Part shown: positions 42,135-50,733 of the stretch, piece by piece
Numbering within the stretch: the stretch's first letter is position 1
Layout: each line of letters begins with the position of its first letter
Assembly: GCA_025351405.1 (NCBI GenBank)
Contig: JANXVZ010000026.1
Coordinates: 1 to 64,000, forward strand
Source of the DNA: Sphingomonadales bacterium
Lineage (GTDB): Bacteria; Pseudomonadota; Alphaproteobacteria; Sphingomonadales; Sphingomonadaceae
Direction: 5' to 3'
DNA length: 64,000 nucleotides
Translations under genes and position numbers: made by a program
Notes under the pieces: model-generated
Databases searched by the model: none
Seen by the model: only the letters and a program-made list of their open reading frames with translations
What the model was told of the DNA's origin: nothing

Positions 42135-43325
42135 CTAACCGGCGCCGAAGCCCTTCAGGCCCAGAGCACCGGACGTGCTGCTGGCGTCGATGGTGGCGCA
42201 ATAACGGCGGAGCAGTTCGCGTTCGATCTCGGTGAGGTGCGGGTTCCAGCAATCGATGATCAGCACGGCGCGAAGCGCGTTGGTCGGGTTCCAGGCCTCG
42301 TGCTCGATGGTGTCGTCAAAGGCAAAGGCCTCGCCCTCGCGCCAGGGCCGGGTCTCGTTGCCGACGCGAAAGGCGCAGCCCTCCGGAACGATCAGCGGCA
42401 GGTGGACGATGGTGCGAATGTTGGTGGCGCCGGTGTGTGGCGGAATATGGCTTGCCGGGCGCAGCAACGAAAAGAACGCGACGGGGCCGCGGCCAGGACA
42501 ATCGAACAGCGGCAGACTGTCGAGCACGGCGGCGGTTTGTGGGCAGCGGGCGCGTACGGCGTCCTGCGGCACGCCATGCTGGGTGAGGAACTGCGCGCTC
42601 CATTTGTCGGAATGGTTGAGCTCCGCCCATTGGTTGACGGGTGCGCCGGCAGGGTAGGCGACATAGGGCGCAAAGCCTTCCCCGCCGCTGTCGAGCAGGG
42701 CCTGCAGCTCGGCCCGGATGATCGGCGTTGCGGCCTCCAGTTCCGCCAGCCACGGGAAGTGCGCGCGCGGCAGGAACTGTTCGGGCGGCAGATAGGGGTA
42801 ATGCAGCACCAGCGGCTGCGGGTTGTAGACCTGCCGCTTGCCGAGCCCGACTTCGACGCAATGCTGGAAGCGCAGCGTGTCTTCGGGGCGCTGGGCATCG
42901 AGCAAGGGGCCAAGATCCGCCTCGAGTCGCGCTGCCATCGCCGCGCCGACCGCCGCCACCTGCGCACGGGCATGGGCAAGGCCGGCGGCAAACCCGGGAC
43001 CGTGCGCCGCATCCGGCGGCGTGGCGGCAAGCAGGCGCTGGTAGTGCTCGATTGCGGCCGTGGCGTCCCCGGCCGCTTCGTGCAGCCGGGCCTTGGCCAA
43101 CAGGGCATGGCCGAAATACGGGTCGATATCGAGCGCGGCATCAAGGGCACCGCGCTCGGCATCGGTGGCGCCCGAGGCATGGTGTGCGGTGGCGAGGTTG
43201 TACCACAACAGCGGCGAGGCGGGGTCCGCGGCGGCGGCGCGCGCCAGCAGGGCGACCGCGGCGGCGCTGTTGCCGGCCCGCAGCGCCTGCAGGCCCTGGG
43301 CGTTGAGCGCGGCAGGATCGGTCAT
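42135..43325 (-). CDS. TPR-Asp/Asn beta-hydroxylase fusion
   Basis: A 396-residue two-part protein. The N-terminal 120 residues are TPR helices (ALNAQGLQALRAGNSAAAVA, SPLLWYNLATAHHASGATDA, YFGHALLAKARLHEAAGDA). The C-terminal part is an aspartyl/asparaginyl beta-hydroxylase (2-oxoglutarate/iron oxygenase) with iron ligands in SHIPPHTGATNIRTIVHLPL, the 2OG-binding FRVGNETRPWREGEAFAFDD and the second His in TIEHEAWN. No signal peptide or membrane anchor. The ATG at 43325 matches the TPR start. It follows an M23 peptidase gene by 10 bases on the same strand and precedes a large TonB receptor. The protein substrate is unknown. Confidence 0.9.
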   Translation of the reverse strand: MTDPAALNAQGLQALRAGNSAAAVALLARAAAADPASPLLWYNLATAHHASGATDAERGALDAALDIDPYFGHALLAKARLHEAAGDATAAIEHYQRLLAATPPDAAHGPGFAAGLAHARAQVAAVGAAMAARLEADLGPLLDAQRPEDTLRFQHCVEVGLGKRQVYNPQPLVLHYPYLPPEQFLPRAHFPWLAELEAATPIIRAELQALLDSGGEGFAPYVAYPAGAPVNQWAELNHSDKWSAQFLTQHGVPQDAVRARCPQTAAVLDSLPLFDCPGRGPVAFFSLLRPASHIPPHTGATNIRTIVHLPLIVPEGCAFRVGNETRPWREGEAFAFDDTIEHEAWNPTNALRAVLIIDCWNPHLTEIERELLRRYCATIDASSTSGALGLKGFGAG

Positions 43326-43335
43326 GACGGGTCGA

Positions 43336-44172
43336 TCATCGCGCGCCGAGCAGCGTTGCCGGGTCAACGCGCACATCGGTCCAGGTGACGGCCCAGTGGA
43401 GGTGGGGTCCGGTGGCACGGCCGGTGCCGCCGACGGCGCCGATGCGCTGGCCCTGGTGGACGCTGTCGCCCTCCTTCACGTCGAGCCGCGACAGATGCAG
43501 GAAGGCCGAGACGACTCCGAAGCCGTGGTCGATCATGACAAGGTTGCCCTCGAGCAGAAACGGCCCGGAGGCGAGGCGGACGATGCCGGCGGCCGGCGCG
43601 ATGACCGGTGCTCCGGCGGGTGCCGCATAGTCTATCCCGGCGTGCGGCGCCGACGGTATGCCGGCGAGGATGCGTTGCGAGCCATAGACACCGGTGATCG
43701 GGCCGTTGGCGGGGGCGATGAAGACGCCTTGCCAGGCATTCAGATCGCTGATGTCGGCGCGGGCCGCCTTGATGCGGGCAAGCTCGGCGGGGCGCTTGGC
43801 ATCGAACTCGGCATCGGGAACCGGTTTCGGCGGCAGGGTCGGCAACGACTGGATGCGCCACAGGCGGGGCGCGATGCGCACGGCCTCGGTGGTGATGTCG
43901 TTGCCGTTGCGCCACGAAAGCGTCGCCGTCGCGGGTGCATCGCGGCCGAAACCGATGACATAGCGGCCATCGGCGGTGGTACGGACGGCCTTGCCATCGA
44001 GGCTGAGCCCGGTGGCGCCGGCGGGAAGCTGGCCCCGCACCAGCGCACCCTGTTCGGTGGCAAGGACAGCCGGAGCGGCAACGATGACGGGGGCGGCGGT
44101 CCCCGGAACGACAGTCGCTGGCGCCGCGGCGATGCTGGCAAGGGCGGCCGGCAGCAGCAATGCGATCCTCAC
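43336..44172 (-). CDS. M23 family metallopeptidase (LytM domain)
   Basis: A 278-residue exported peptidase that in the family cuts peptidoglycan cross-bridges, or acts as a non-catalytic activator. It has a signal peptide (MRIALLLPAALASIAAAP), a beta-rich N-terminal domain and the LytM domain at about 160-275: GSQRILAGIPSAPHAGIDYAAPAGAPV gives the first zinc His and Asp, and GRATGPHLHWAVTW the second HxH. All metal ligands are present, so it is probably active. It overlaps DUF2093 by 4 bases, forming a chain xseA, DUF2093, M23, hydroxylase on the minus strand. Confidence 0.93.
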   Translation of the reverse strand: MRIALLLPAALASIAAAPATVVPGTAAPVIVAAPAVLATEQGALVRGQLPAGATGLSLDGKAVRTTADGRYVIGFGRDAPATATLSWRNGNDITTEAVRIAPRLWRIQSLPTLPPKPVPDAEFDAKRPAELARIKAARADISDLNAWQGVFIAPANGPITGVYGSQRILAGIPSAPHAGIDYAAPAGAPVIAPAAGIVRLASGPFLLEGNLVMIDHGFGVVSAFLHLSRLDVKEGDSVHQGQRIGAVGGTGRATGPHLHWAVTWTDVRVDPATLLGAR

Positions 44173-44384
44173 AATTTGCCCTTCTCGCGCATCTCCTGAT
44201 AGCGGTTGGTCGCCACCGCCGCGTCGAAATAGGCTTCCTGGAGTTCATGGCTCCAATACCGCAGCGCCGGCAGCGGAATGCGCTGGCCTGTGACGGCGCA
44301 CAGCACGAAATCGCCATGGGCGATGACATGGTATGAGCCGGATAGGTAGCGCAGTCGCGCCGGCCGGCCGAGCGTATCGAGCAT
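44169..44384 (-). CDS. DUF2093 domain protein
   Basis: A 71-residue small protein of unknown function, typical of alphaproteobacteria, usually beside xseA. It reads RLRYLSGSYHVIAHGDFVLC then AVTGQRIPLPALRYWSHELQEAY, including the Cys and the Pro-Leu-x-x-Leu-Arg-Tyr-Trp pattern of the family. The ATG overlaps the xseA stop (TGATG), so translation is coupled. Confidence 0.9.
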   Translation of the reverse strand: MLDTLGRPARLRYLSGSYHVIAHGDFVLCAVTGQRIPLPALRYWSHELQEAYFDAAVATNRYQEMREKGKL

Positions 44385-45820
44385 CAAAAAAGCCTTCCCT
44401 GTTTGGGCGTGCCGGTGGTTACCGGGGTTTCGCCATCGGCGAAGCGGATCGTCAACAGCGGTTCGATGTTGGCGGCGGCGGCACTGGCAACCAGTTTGCC
44501 GCCGGGCGCCAATACCAGCGCATAGCCGCGTGCCAGCACCTGGTCCGGGCCCAATGACCCCAACAAGCGTCCGGCCTGGTCAAGCCGCGCCCGCGCCCGG
44601 GCGCCGGCATTGGCAACCAGATAGGGGCGCAGCCGGGCGGCGCCGGTGGCGAGGCGGGCACGTTCTCGCGTTACGGCGGCGACCGCGGCGCGATCGAGGG
44701 CGGTGTCGGCAGCGGCGAAGGCGGTACGGGCCTTGTCGCGGCGGGCGACGATCAGCGGTGGGCGCAACGCGGCGCTGGCGCGCTCGGCCCGGCCGCGCCA
44801 GAATATCGCCGTGGCGCGAAGCGCGCGGGGCAGCCGATCGGCAAGGTCGTCGGCGCGCTGGCTGGGCAGTGCCAGCAGGCTGCGCGGACTGGGCAACCGG
44901 CGCCCGCCCGATTCGGCGCGTTCGCGGCCTTGTGCCAATGCCCGGGAGACGGCGGCATCGAGCCGGGCCCCCTGCATGGCGACGGCGGCGCGAAGGTCTG
45001 CGCGCACCGGAACGGCGCGCTCGGCCGCGGCAGTGGGCGTGGGGGCGCGCCAGTCCGAAGCAAAGTCGATAAGGGTCGTGTCGGTTTCATGCCCGACGGC
45101 GCTGATCAGCGGGATAACGCTCTCCGCTGCGGCGCGCACCACCGATTCTTCGTTGAAAGCGGCCAGGTCCTCGATCGAGCCGCCGCCGCGCGCGACGATG
45201 ATGAGGTCCGGCCGGGGCACCTTGCCCCCCGGCGCAATGGCATTGAAACCGCGGATCGCCGCCGTCACCTGTGCGGCGGCGGCTTCGCCCTGCACCGCGA
45301 CCGGCCACACCAGCACATGGCGGGGAAACCGGTCGGCCAGCCGGTGCAGTATATCGCGTATAACCGCGCCGGTGGGCGAGGTGACGATGCCGATGACCTG
45401 GGGGATATGCGGCAACGGGCGTTTGCGCGCGGCGTCGAACAGCCCCTCGGCCGCCAGCTTGAGCCGGCGCGCCTCGATCTGCGCCAGTAGCGCGCCGATG
45501 CCCGCCGGCTCCATGCGTTCGACGACAATCTGGTATTTCGACCGGCCGGGATAGGTCGTCAGCTTACCGATGGCGATCACTTCCATGCCGTCCTCGGGCC
45601 GGAACACCAGCGTCGCGGCGCTGCCCTTGAACATGACGAGGTCGATGACGGCGCGCTCGTCCTTGATGGCGCCATACCAGTGCCCGGACGTGTGGCGGCG
45701 AAACCCGGATAGCTCGCCGCGGACCCGTACCTGGCCGAACGCCGTCTCGACCGTGCGCTTCAACGCGCCGGCGATTTCCGATACCGAATATTCGGGGGTG
45801 TTGGTCGGGGTCTCAGTCAC
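44384..45820 (-). CDS. xseA: Exodeoxyribonuclease VII large subunit
   Basis: A 478-residue large subunit of exonuclease VII, which degrades single-stranded DNA with XseB. It starts with an OB-fold (YSVSEIAGALKRTVETAFG, VRVRGELSGFRRHTSGHWYG, KDERAVIDLVMFKG) and continues with the catalytic region GIVTSPTGAVIRDILHRLADR, LIIVARGGGSIEDLAAFNEE and SAVGHETDTTLIDFASDWRAPTP, then a long coiled region. GTG at 45820 is chosen because it fits the family N-terminus; a TTG at 45880 would add 20 residues. It is divergent from purD and is followed by DUF2093. xseB is not in the window. Confidence 0.96.
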   Translation of the reverse strand: MTETPTNTPEYSVSEIAGALKRTVETAFGQVRVRGELSGFRRHTSGHWYGAIKDERAVIDLVMFKGSAATLVFRPEDGMEVIAIGKLTTYPGRSKYQIVVERMEPAGIGALLAQIEARRLKLAAEGLFDAARKRPLPHIPQVIGIVTSPTGAVIRDILHRLADRFPRHVLVWPVAVQGEAAAAQVTAAIRGFNAIAPGGKVPRPDLIIVARGGGSIEDLAAFNEESVVRAAAESVIPLISAVGHETDTTLIDFASDWRAPTPTAAAERAVPVRADLRAAVAMQGARLDAAVSRALAQGRERAESGGRRLPSPRSLLALPSQRADDLADRLPRALRATAIFWRGRAERASAALRPPLIVARRDKARTAFAAADTALDRAAVAAVTRERARLATGAARLRPYLVANAGARARARLDQAGRLLGSLGPDQVLARGYALVLAPGGKLVASAAAANIEPLLTIRFADGETPVTTGTPKQGRLF

Positions 45821-45925
45821 AATGCCGTCATAGGGCCAAATGGGGGGCGGGGTGAAGGGTCGTTCCCCGCCTGTCTTCAAGCGCCGCAGGGGTGGCTGGA
45901 TCGGAAGTGACGGCAGGGGGCATCA

Positions 45926-45961
45926 AGTGGCGTGCTCAGTGGCGTGCTCAGTGGCGCGTTG
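45926..45961. repeat. 12-bp tandem repeat between xseA and purD
   Basis: AGTGGCGTGCTC occurs twice in a row, followed by a degenerate third copy (AGTGGCGCGTTG). It lies 40 bases before the purD start in the 180-base divergent gap. Confidence 0.85.
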
Positions 45962-46000
45962 AGTGTTGCTGCGCTCGCCAGCGCTGTTACAAGCGCTGGC

Positions 46001-47254
46001 ATGATCGAAACGTCCCCGCGCCAAATCGACATTCTCGTTCTGGGCGGCGGCGGGCGCGAGCACGCTCTGTGCTGGAAACTGCGCCAGTCACCGCTGGTCG
46101 GCAGGCTGTTGTGCGCCCCCGGCAACGCCGGCATCGCCGCGGTGGCGGAGTGCGTGTCGCTGGCGATCGCCGACCCGGCAGCGGTCGTCGCCTTTGCGCG
46201 CAATCACGATATCGGCCTGGTGGTGATCGGGCCCGAAGGCCCGCTGGTCGCCGGGGTTGCCGATGCCTTGCGGGCGGCCGGCATGGCGGTGTTCGGGCCA
46301 TCGGCGGCGGCGGCGCAGCTGGAAGGGTCGAAGGGTTTTACCAAGGACCTGTGCGCGCGGGTGGGTATCCCGACGGCGGCCTTCCGGCGCTTTGCCAGCG
46401 GAGACGAGGCACGCGCCTATGTGGCGGCGCATCCGCTGCCGGTGGTGGTCAAGGCCGATGGCCTTGCCGCCGGCAAGGGCGTCACCGTGGCAGCGACCCA
46501 TGCCGAAGCGCTTGCGGCGCTCGACGACCTGCCGGGACCCGTAGTGATCGAACAATGCATGACCGGCCCCGAAGCCAGCTTGTTCGTGCTGACAGACGGC
46601 CGCACCATCGCGCCCTGGACATCGGCGCAGGACTACAAGCGCGTCCATGATGGCGATGCCGGCCCCAATACCGGCGGCATGGGCGCGATTTCCCCGGCGC
46701 CGGTGCTGACCGACGCGCTGCGCGACCAGGCGATTGCCGAGATCATCAAGCCGACCCTGGCGGCGATGGCAGAGGCCGGGACGCCGTTCGCCGGCGTGCT
46801 CTATGCGGGGCTTATGCTGACGCCCGACGGCCCCCGGCTGATCGAATATAATGTGCGCTTCGGCGATCCCGAGACCCAGGCGCTGATGCTGCGGCTTGAA
46901 AGCGATCTTGCCGAAATCCTGCTTGCCTGCGCGGAACAGCGCCTCCACGAGGTCGCGGCAAGCTGGTCGCCGCAAGTTGCCGTCACCGTCGTCATGGCGG
47001 CCAATGGCTACCCCGGCGTTCCCGAGACCGGCTCCGTCATCGCCGGAACCGCCGCCGCCGAAGCGACCGGCGCGCGGGTCTTCCATGCCGGCACCAAGCG
47101 CAATGCCGCGGGGGACCTTGTCGCCAACGCCGGGCGCGTCCTCGCGGTAACGGCGAGCGGAAGCGATAGTGGCGCCGCCCGCGCGGCGGCCTATGCTGGG
47201 GTGGACAGGATCGATTGGCCCGGCGGCTTCTGCCGTCGCGACATCGGGCAATGA
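46001..47254 (+). CDS. purD: Phosphoribosylamine--glycine ligase
   Basis: A 417-residue ATP-grasp enzyme that makes glycinamide ribonucleotide from phosphoribosylamine, glycine and ATP, the second step of purine synthesis. It begins [19 protein letters not shown], then [62 protein letters not shown] and [14 protein letters not shown], all standard. The ATG at 46001 is used; in-frame upstream codons have no family counterpart. The stop overlaps a possible start of the next gene. Confidence 0.97.
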   Translation: MIETSPRQIDILVLGGGGREHALCWKLRQSPLVGRLLCAPGNAGIAAVAECVSLAIADPAAVVAFARNHDIGLVVIGPEGPLVAGVADALRAAGMAVFGPSAAAAQLEGSKGFTKDLCARVGIPTAAFRRFASGDEARAYVAAHPLPVVVKADGLAAGKGVTVAATHAEALAALDDLPGPVVIEQCMTGPEASLFVLTDGRTIAPWTSAQDYKRVHDGDAGPNTGGMGAISPAPVLTDALRDQAIAEIIKPTLAAMAEAGTPFAGVLYAGLMLTPDGPRLIEYNVRFGDPETQALMLRLESDLAEILLACAEQRLHEVAASWSPQVAVTVVMAANGYPGVPETGSVIAGTAAAEATGARVFHAGTKRNAAGDLVANAGRVLAVTASGSDSGAARAAAYAGVDRIDWPGGFCRRDIGQ

Positions 47255-47277
47255 CAGTTGGGGAAGCAGCCGTGCAG

Positions 47278-48345
47278 ATGAGCGAACGCCAGCAACAATT
47301 TTCCGGCACCGGCGAAATTCGGACCGGGCAGGAAATCGACGCCGCGAAGCTTGCGGCGTGGATGACGGACAATGTCGAAGGCTTTGCCGGTCCGTTGACC
47401 ATCAGCCAGTTCAAGGGCGGCCAGTCGAACCCGACCTACAAGCTGGTGACACCGCACCAGAACTACGTGCTGCGAAGGAAGCCGCCCGGCCTGCTGTTGC
47501 CGTCCGCGCACGCCGTGGATCGTGAATATCGCGTCATCACCGCGCTTCACGCCCAGGGCTTTCCGGCGCCGCGCACCTTCGGGCTGTGCACCGATGACAG
47601 CGTCATCGGGACCATGTTCTACATCATGGATTGCGTCGATGGCCGGGTGATCTGGGATGCCACCTTCCCCGATGTGCCCCGTGACGAGCGTGCCGCCTAT
47701 TTCGACGCGATGAACAAGACCATCGCCGATCTCCACATGATCGACGTCGAAAAAGCCGGCCTTTCGGACTTCGGCAAGCCCGGCAATTATTTCGCCCGCC
47801 AGATCGCGCGCTGGTCGCGGCAATATCTGGAGGACAAGGACGCCGGGCAGGTGGAGGCGATGGACCGCCTCGTCGAATGGCTGCCCGCCAACATCCCCGC
47901 CGGCGACGAAACCAGCGTCGTCCATGGCGACTACCGCTGCGACAACATGATTTTCCACCCGACCCAGCCGCGCGTGCTGGCCGTGCTCGATTGGGAGCTA
48001 TCGACGCTGGGGCACCCGCTGGCGGATTTCAGCTATCATCTGATGATGTACCGCATGCCGCCGGCGACGACGACGGGGCTGATCGGCAACGACCTCAAGG
48101 CGCTGGGGATTCCGTCCGAGGACGAATATGTCGCGGCCTATTGCGCACGGACCGGGCGCGCCGAAGGGATCCCCAACCTCGATTTCTACGTGGCCTACAA
48201 CATGTTCCGGCTGGCCGGCATCATCCATGGCATCCGCGGCCGGGTGGTGCGTGGCACCGCCGCGAGCGCCCATGCAGTCAAGACCGCGGAGGGCGTCGAA
48301 CTGCTGGCAGGGCTGGCGTGGGAACAGGCGCAGAAGGTGAGATGA
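47278..48345 (+). CDS. APH-type phosphotransferase (ACAD10/11 kinase-like)
   Basis: A 355-residue aminoglycoside-phosphotransferase/choline-kinase-fold protein, cytoplasmic. It has the N-lobe block FKGGQSNPTYKLV with ATP-site RRKPPG, the catalytic loop VVHGDYRCDNMIFHP (His-Gly-Asp) and AVLDWELSTLGHPLADFSYH with the metal-binding Asp. In mitochondria and bacteria such proteins phosphorylate 4-hydroxy acyl-CoAs or stand next to acyl-CoA dehydrogenases; none is here. The start is uncertain: ATG at 47278 has GGGGAAG upstream, while ATG at 47251 overlaps purD's stop (ATGA). Confidence 0.9.
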   Translation: MSERQQQFSGTGEIRTGQEIDAAKLAAWMTDNVEGFAGPLTISQFKGGQSNPTYKLVTPHQNYVLRRKPPGLLLPSAHAVDREYRVITALHAQGFPAPRTFGLCTDDSVIGTMFYIMDCVDGRVIWDATFPDVPRDERAAYFDAMNKTIADLHMIDVEKAGLSDFGKPGNYFARQIARWSRQYLEDKDAGQVEAMDRLVEWLPANIPAGDETSVVHGDYRCDNMIFHPTQPRVLAVLDWELSTLGHPLADFSYHLMMYRMPPATTTGLIGNDLKALGIPSEDEYVAAYCARTGRAEGIPNLDFYVAYNMFRLAGIIHGIRGRVVRGTAASAHAVKTAEGVELLAGLAWEQAQKVR

Positions 48346-48405
48346 CACTGCGCGCCCTCTCCCGTAGGCGGGACGGGGGCGCATTCCATCGCGATGAAAT
48401 TGCGG

Positions 48406-49710
48406 TCAGACCGTCCGCAACGGGCTGGCCAGCACCTTGTCGACCTTGCGCCCGTCCATGTCGGCAATCTCGAACTTCCAGCGCTTCAGGCTGAACGCCT
48501 CGCCGGTTTCGGGCAGGTGGCGGAAGTGTTCGAGGACGAAGCCGGCCACCGTCTCGTAATCACGGTCGTCTGGCAGGTCGAAACCCAGCCGCTCGGCCAT
48601 TTCATCCGCCGGCAGCGCGCCCGAGAACAGCCAGCTGCCATCGTCGCGCTCGACAGCGGGCGGGTCACTGGCGTCATCGACATCGGACCGGAATTCCCCC
48701 GCGATGGCGGCGAGCAGGTCGGCGGGGGTGACGATGCCTTCGAAATGGCCGTATTCGTCATGGACCAGCGCAATCGGAATGTCGGCGTCACGCAGGACCG
48801 CCAGCGCGTCGACCGCATCGATGACATCGGGCAACACCGGTGCCGGCCGCGCCAGGGCGCCGAGGTCGAGCGGCCGGCCTTCGATCAACGCCTGCACCAC
48901 GTCGCGGGCCTGCAGGACGCCGATGATGTCGTCGACCGTGCCGCGCGCCACCGGCAGCCGCGTGTGCGGGCTCGCCGCCAGTTGGGCACGGATCTGCGCG
49001 TCGCTCATGTCGGCGTCGATCCATTCGATCTCGCCGCGCGGCGTCATGATGCCGCGCACGCGCCGGTCGGCAAGGCGCATGATGCCCGATATCATCTGGC
49101 GCTCGCTTTCCTCGATGATACCGGCAGTTTCGGCCTCGGCGACGACGGAGCGCAACTCCTCCTCGGTGACGACATGGTTGGCGTCGCGGCGCTGGCCCAG
49201 CATCCGGAACACCAGCGCCGATGACTTGTCGAGGAACCAGGCAAAGGGCGCCGCCACCTTGGTCAGCAATTCCATCGCCGGGCCGACAGCAGTGGCGATG
49301 GCCTCCGGCGACCGCAGCGCAAACTGCTTGGGCACCAGCTCGCCGATGATCAGCGACACATAGGTGATGATGACGATAACCAGGCCCAGCCCGACGTCAT
49401 GCGCGGTGGGCGGCGCCAGCCCGAACCACAGGGCAAGCCGCTGTGCCACCGGGTCGGCAAGCTGTTCGCCCGAAAAGGCGCCGTTGATGATGGCGACGAG
49501 CGTGATGCCGATTTGCGCCGACGACAGGAACTTTGCCGGGTCCGCCGCCAGCCGCAGCGCCGCCGCCGCGCCGCGGCTGCCGCTCGACGCCAGCCCACGC
49601 AGGCGCGGGCGACGCGACGACACGATCGCCAGTTCCGACATGGCGAGGACGCCGTTGAGCAGGATCAGCGCCACGATGATGGCGGCGTCGAACCAGGGAA
49701 AAGGCTGCAT
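48406..49710 (-). CDS. CNNM/CorC-type transporter (hemolysin family)
   Basis: A 434-residue membrane protein of the HlyC/CorC/CNNM family, which takes part in magnesium or cobalt homeostasis. Domains in order: DUF21 with about four membrane segments (AAIIVALILLNGVLAMSELAIV, and GLVIVIITYVSLIIGELVPKQ), two CBS domains (MTPRGEIEWIDADMSDAQI and PVLPDVIDAVDALAVLRDAD) and a C-terminal CorC_HlyC domain (DDRDYETVAGFVLEHFRHLP). It is complete and of normal length. It is convergent with the kinase gene and divergent from the OmpA lipoprotein. Confidence 0.93.
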   Translation of the reverse strand: MQPFPWFDAAIIVALILLNGVLAMSELAIVSSRRPRLRGLASSGSRGAAAALRLAADPAKFLSSAQIGITLVAIINGAFSGEQLADPVAQRLALWFGLAPPTAHDVGLGLVIVIITYVSLIIGELVPKQFALRSPEAIATAVGPAMELLTKVAAPFAWFLDKSSALVFRMLGQRRDANHVVTEEELRSVVAEAETAGIIEESERQMISGIMRLADRRVRGIMTPRGEIEWIDADMSDAQIRAQLAASPHTRLPVARGTVDDIIGVLQARDVVQALIEGRPLDLGALARPAPVLPDVIDAVDALAVLRDADIPIALVHDEYGHFEGIVTPADLLAAIAGEFRSDVDDASDPPAVERDDGSWLFSGALPADEMAERLGFDLPDDRDYETVAGFVLEHFRHLPETGEAFSLKRWKFEIADMDGRKVDKVLASPLRTV

Positions 49711-49931
49711 CGGTTCCGGGAGATGGCGCGGGGCTTGGCTGCCCGCTCGTGCGACATGATAGGGGCAAACACCGCTGGCGCGAAGGGGGCATTGGCACGG
49801 CGTTCATCTTTGGGTCATGGCCGGCCCGTAAAAGACCGGTGCCGCGGCAGGAATTTGCGGGGCATTGTTGCCATCGAAAGTGATGGCGGCGCGTTCGGCT
49901 GTCGACGGAATAGCAAAGGGAGGCCAATTTC

Positions 49932-50678
49932 ATGGCATACAAGACCAGGATTACCATGTTGGCGCTGGCGTCGAGCCTCGCCATCGCCGGCTGCGTCACC
50001 GACCCCGAGACGGGTCACCAGCAGTTGTCGCGGGCAGGCGGCGGCGCCTTGCTCGGTGCCGGCGGCGGTGCGCTGCTCGGCGCCATCCTTGGCGGCCGCA
50101 ACAATCGCACGGAAACCATCATCGGTGCCGGCATCGGTGCCATCGCCGGCGGTGCGGTGGGTGGCTATATGGACAAGCAGGAGCGCGAGTTGCGCGCCCG
50201 CACCGCCAACACCGGGATCGAAGTCGAACGCCGGGGCGACGAGATCAACCTGCGGATGCCCGCCGGCGTCACCTTCGACTTCAACTCCTCGACCGTGAAA
50301 CCGGAATTCCGCCCGGCGCTCAACCAGGTGGCGCAGACGCTGGCGTCGTATCAATCGACCTTTGTCGATGTCTCGGGCCACACCGATTCGATCGGCACCG
50401 ATGCGATCAACCAGCGGCTATCCGAACAGCGTGCACAGGCAGTGGCGGACTATCTCAGCTACCAGGGTGTCAACCGCGCCCGGCTGGCAACGCGCGGCTA
50501 TGGCAAGACCATGCCGATTGCCAGCAACGACAGCGATGCGGGCCGCGCCCAGAACCGCCGTGTCGAAATCCACCTGTCACCGGTAAGCGATCAGGACTAC
50601 CGGAACAGCGCCCACCCGCCGCAGGGTGGTAACGGCTACCCGCCGCCGCCGCCGCCGCGCCCCGGTTACCCGGGCTAA
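49932..50678 (+). CDS. OmpA-family lipoprotein with Gly-zipper
   Basis: A 248-residue outer-membrane lipoprotein. It has a lipobox (LAIAGC, Cys21), a glycine-zipper segment (GGALLGAGGGALLGAILGG and GAGIGAIAGGAVGGYMD) and a C-terminal OmpA/Pal peptidoglycan-binding domain: GVTFDFNSSTVKPEF, SGHTDSIGTDAINQRLSEQR and RVEIHLSP. It ends in a Pro-rich tail. The ATG at 49932 has AAGGGAGG upstream. A 17-bp hairpin follows the stop. It probably links the outer membrane to the cell wall. Confidence 0.93.
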   Translation: MAYKTRITMLALASSLAIAGCVTDPETGHQQLSRAGGGALLGAGGGALLGAILGGRNNRTETIIGAGIGAIAGGAVGGYMDKQERELRARTANTGIEVERRGDEINLRMPAGVTFDFNSSTVKPEFRPALNQVAQTLASYQSTFVDVSGHTDSIGTDAINQRLSEQRAQAVADYLSYQGVNRARLATRGYGKTMPIASNDSDAGRAQNRRVEIHLSPVSDQDYRNSAHPPQGGNGYPPPPPPRPGYPG

Positions 50679-50690
50679 GTCGAGACTGAT

Positions 50691-50729
50691 ATTGCGCCCG
50701 GCGCTGGTCATGCCAGCGCCGGGCGCAAT
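50691..50729. terminator. Hairpin between OmpA lipoprotein and pheT
   Basis: A perfect 17-bp stem (50691-50707 with 50713-50729) around TCATG lies between the convergent stop codons of these genes. It has no strong U-run but is very stable. Confidence 0.7.
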
Positions 50730-50733
50730 GCTG

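Noticed and set aside
50639-50670. GCC/GCCG run at the end of the OmpA lipoprotein gene
   Set aside because: It simply encodes the Pro-rich tail; no sign of a separate element.
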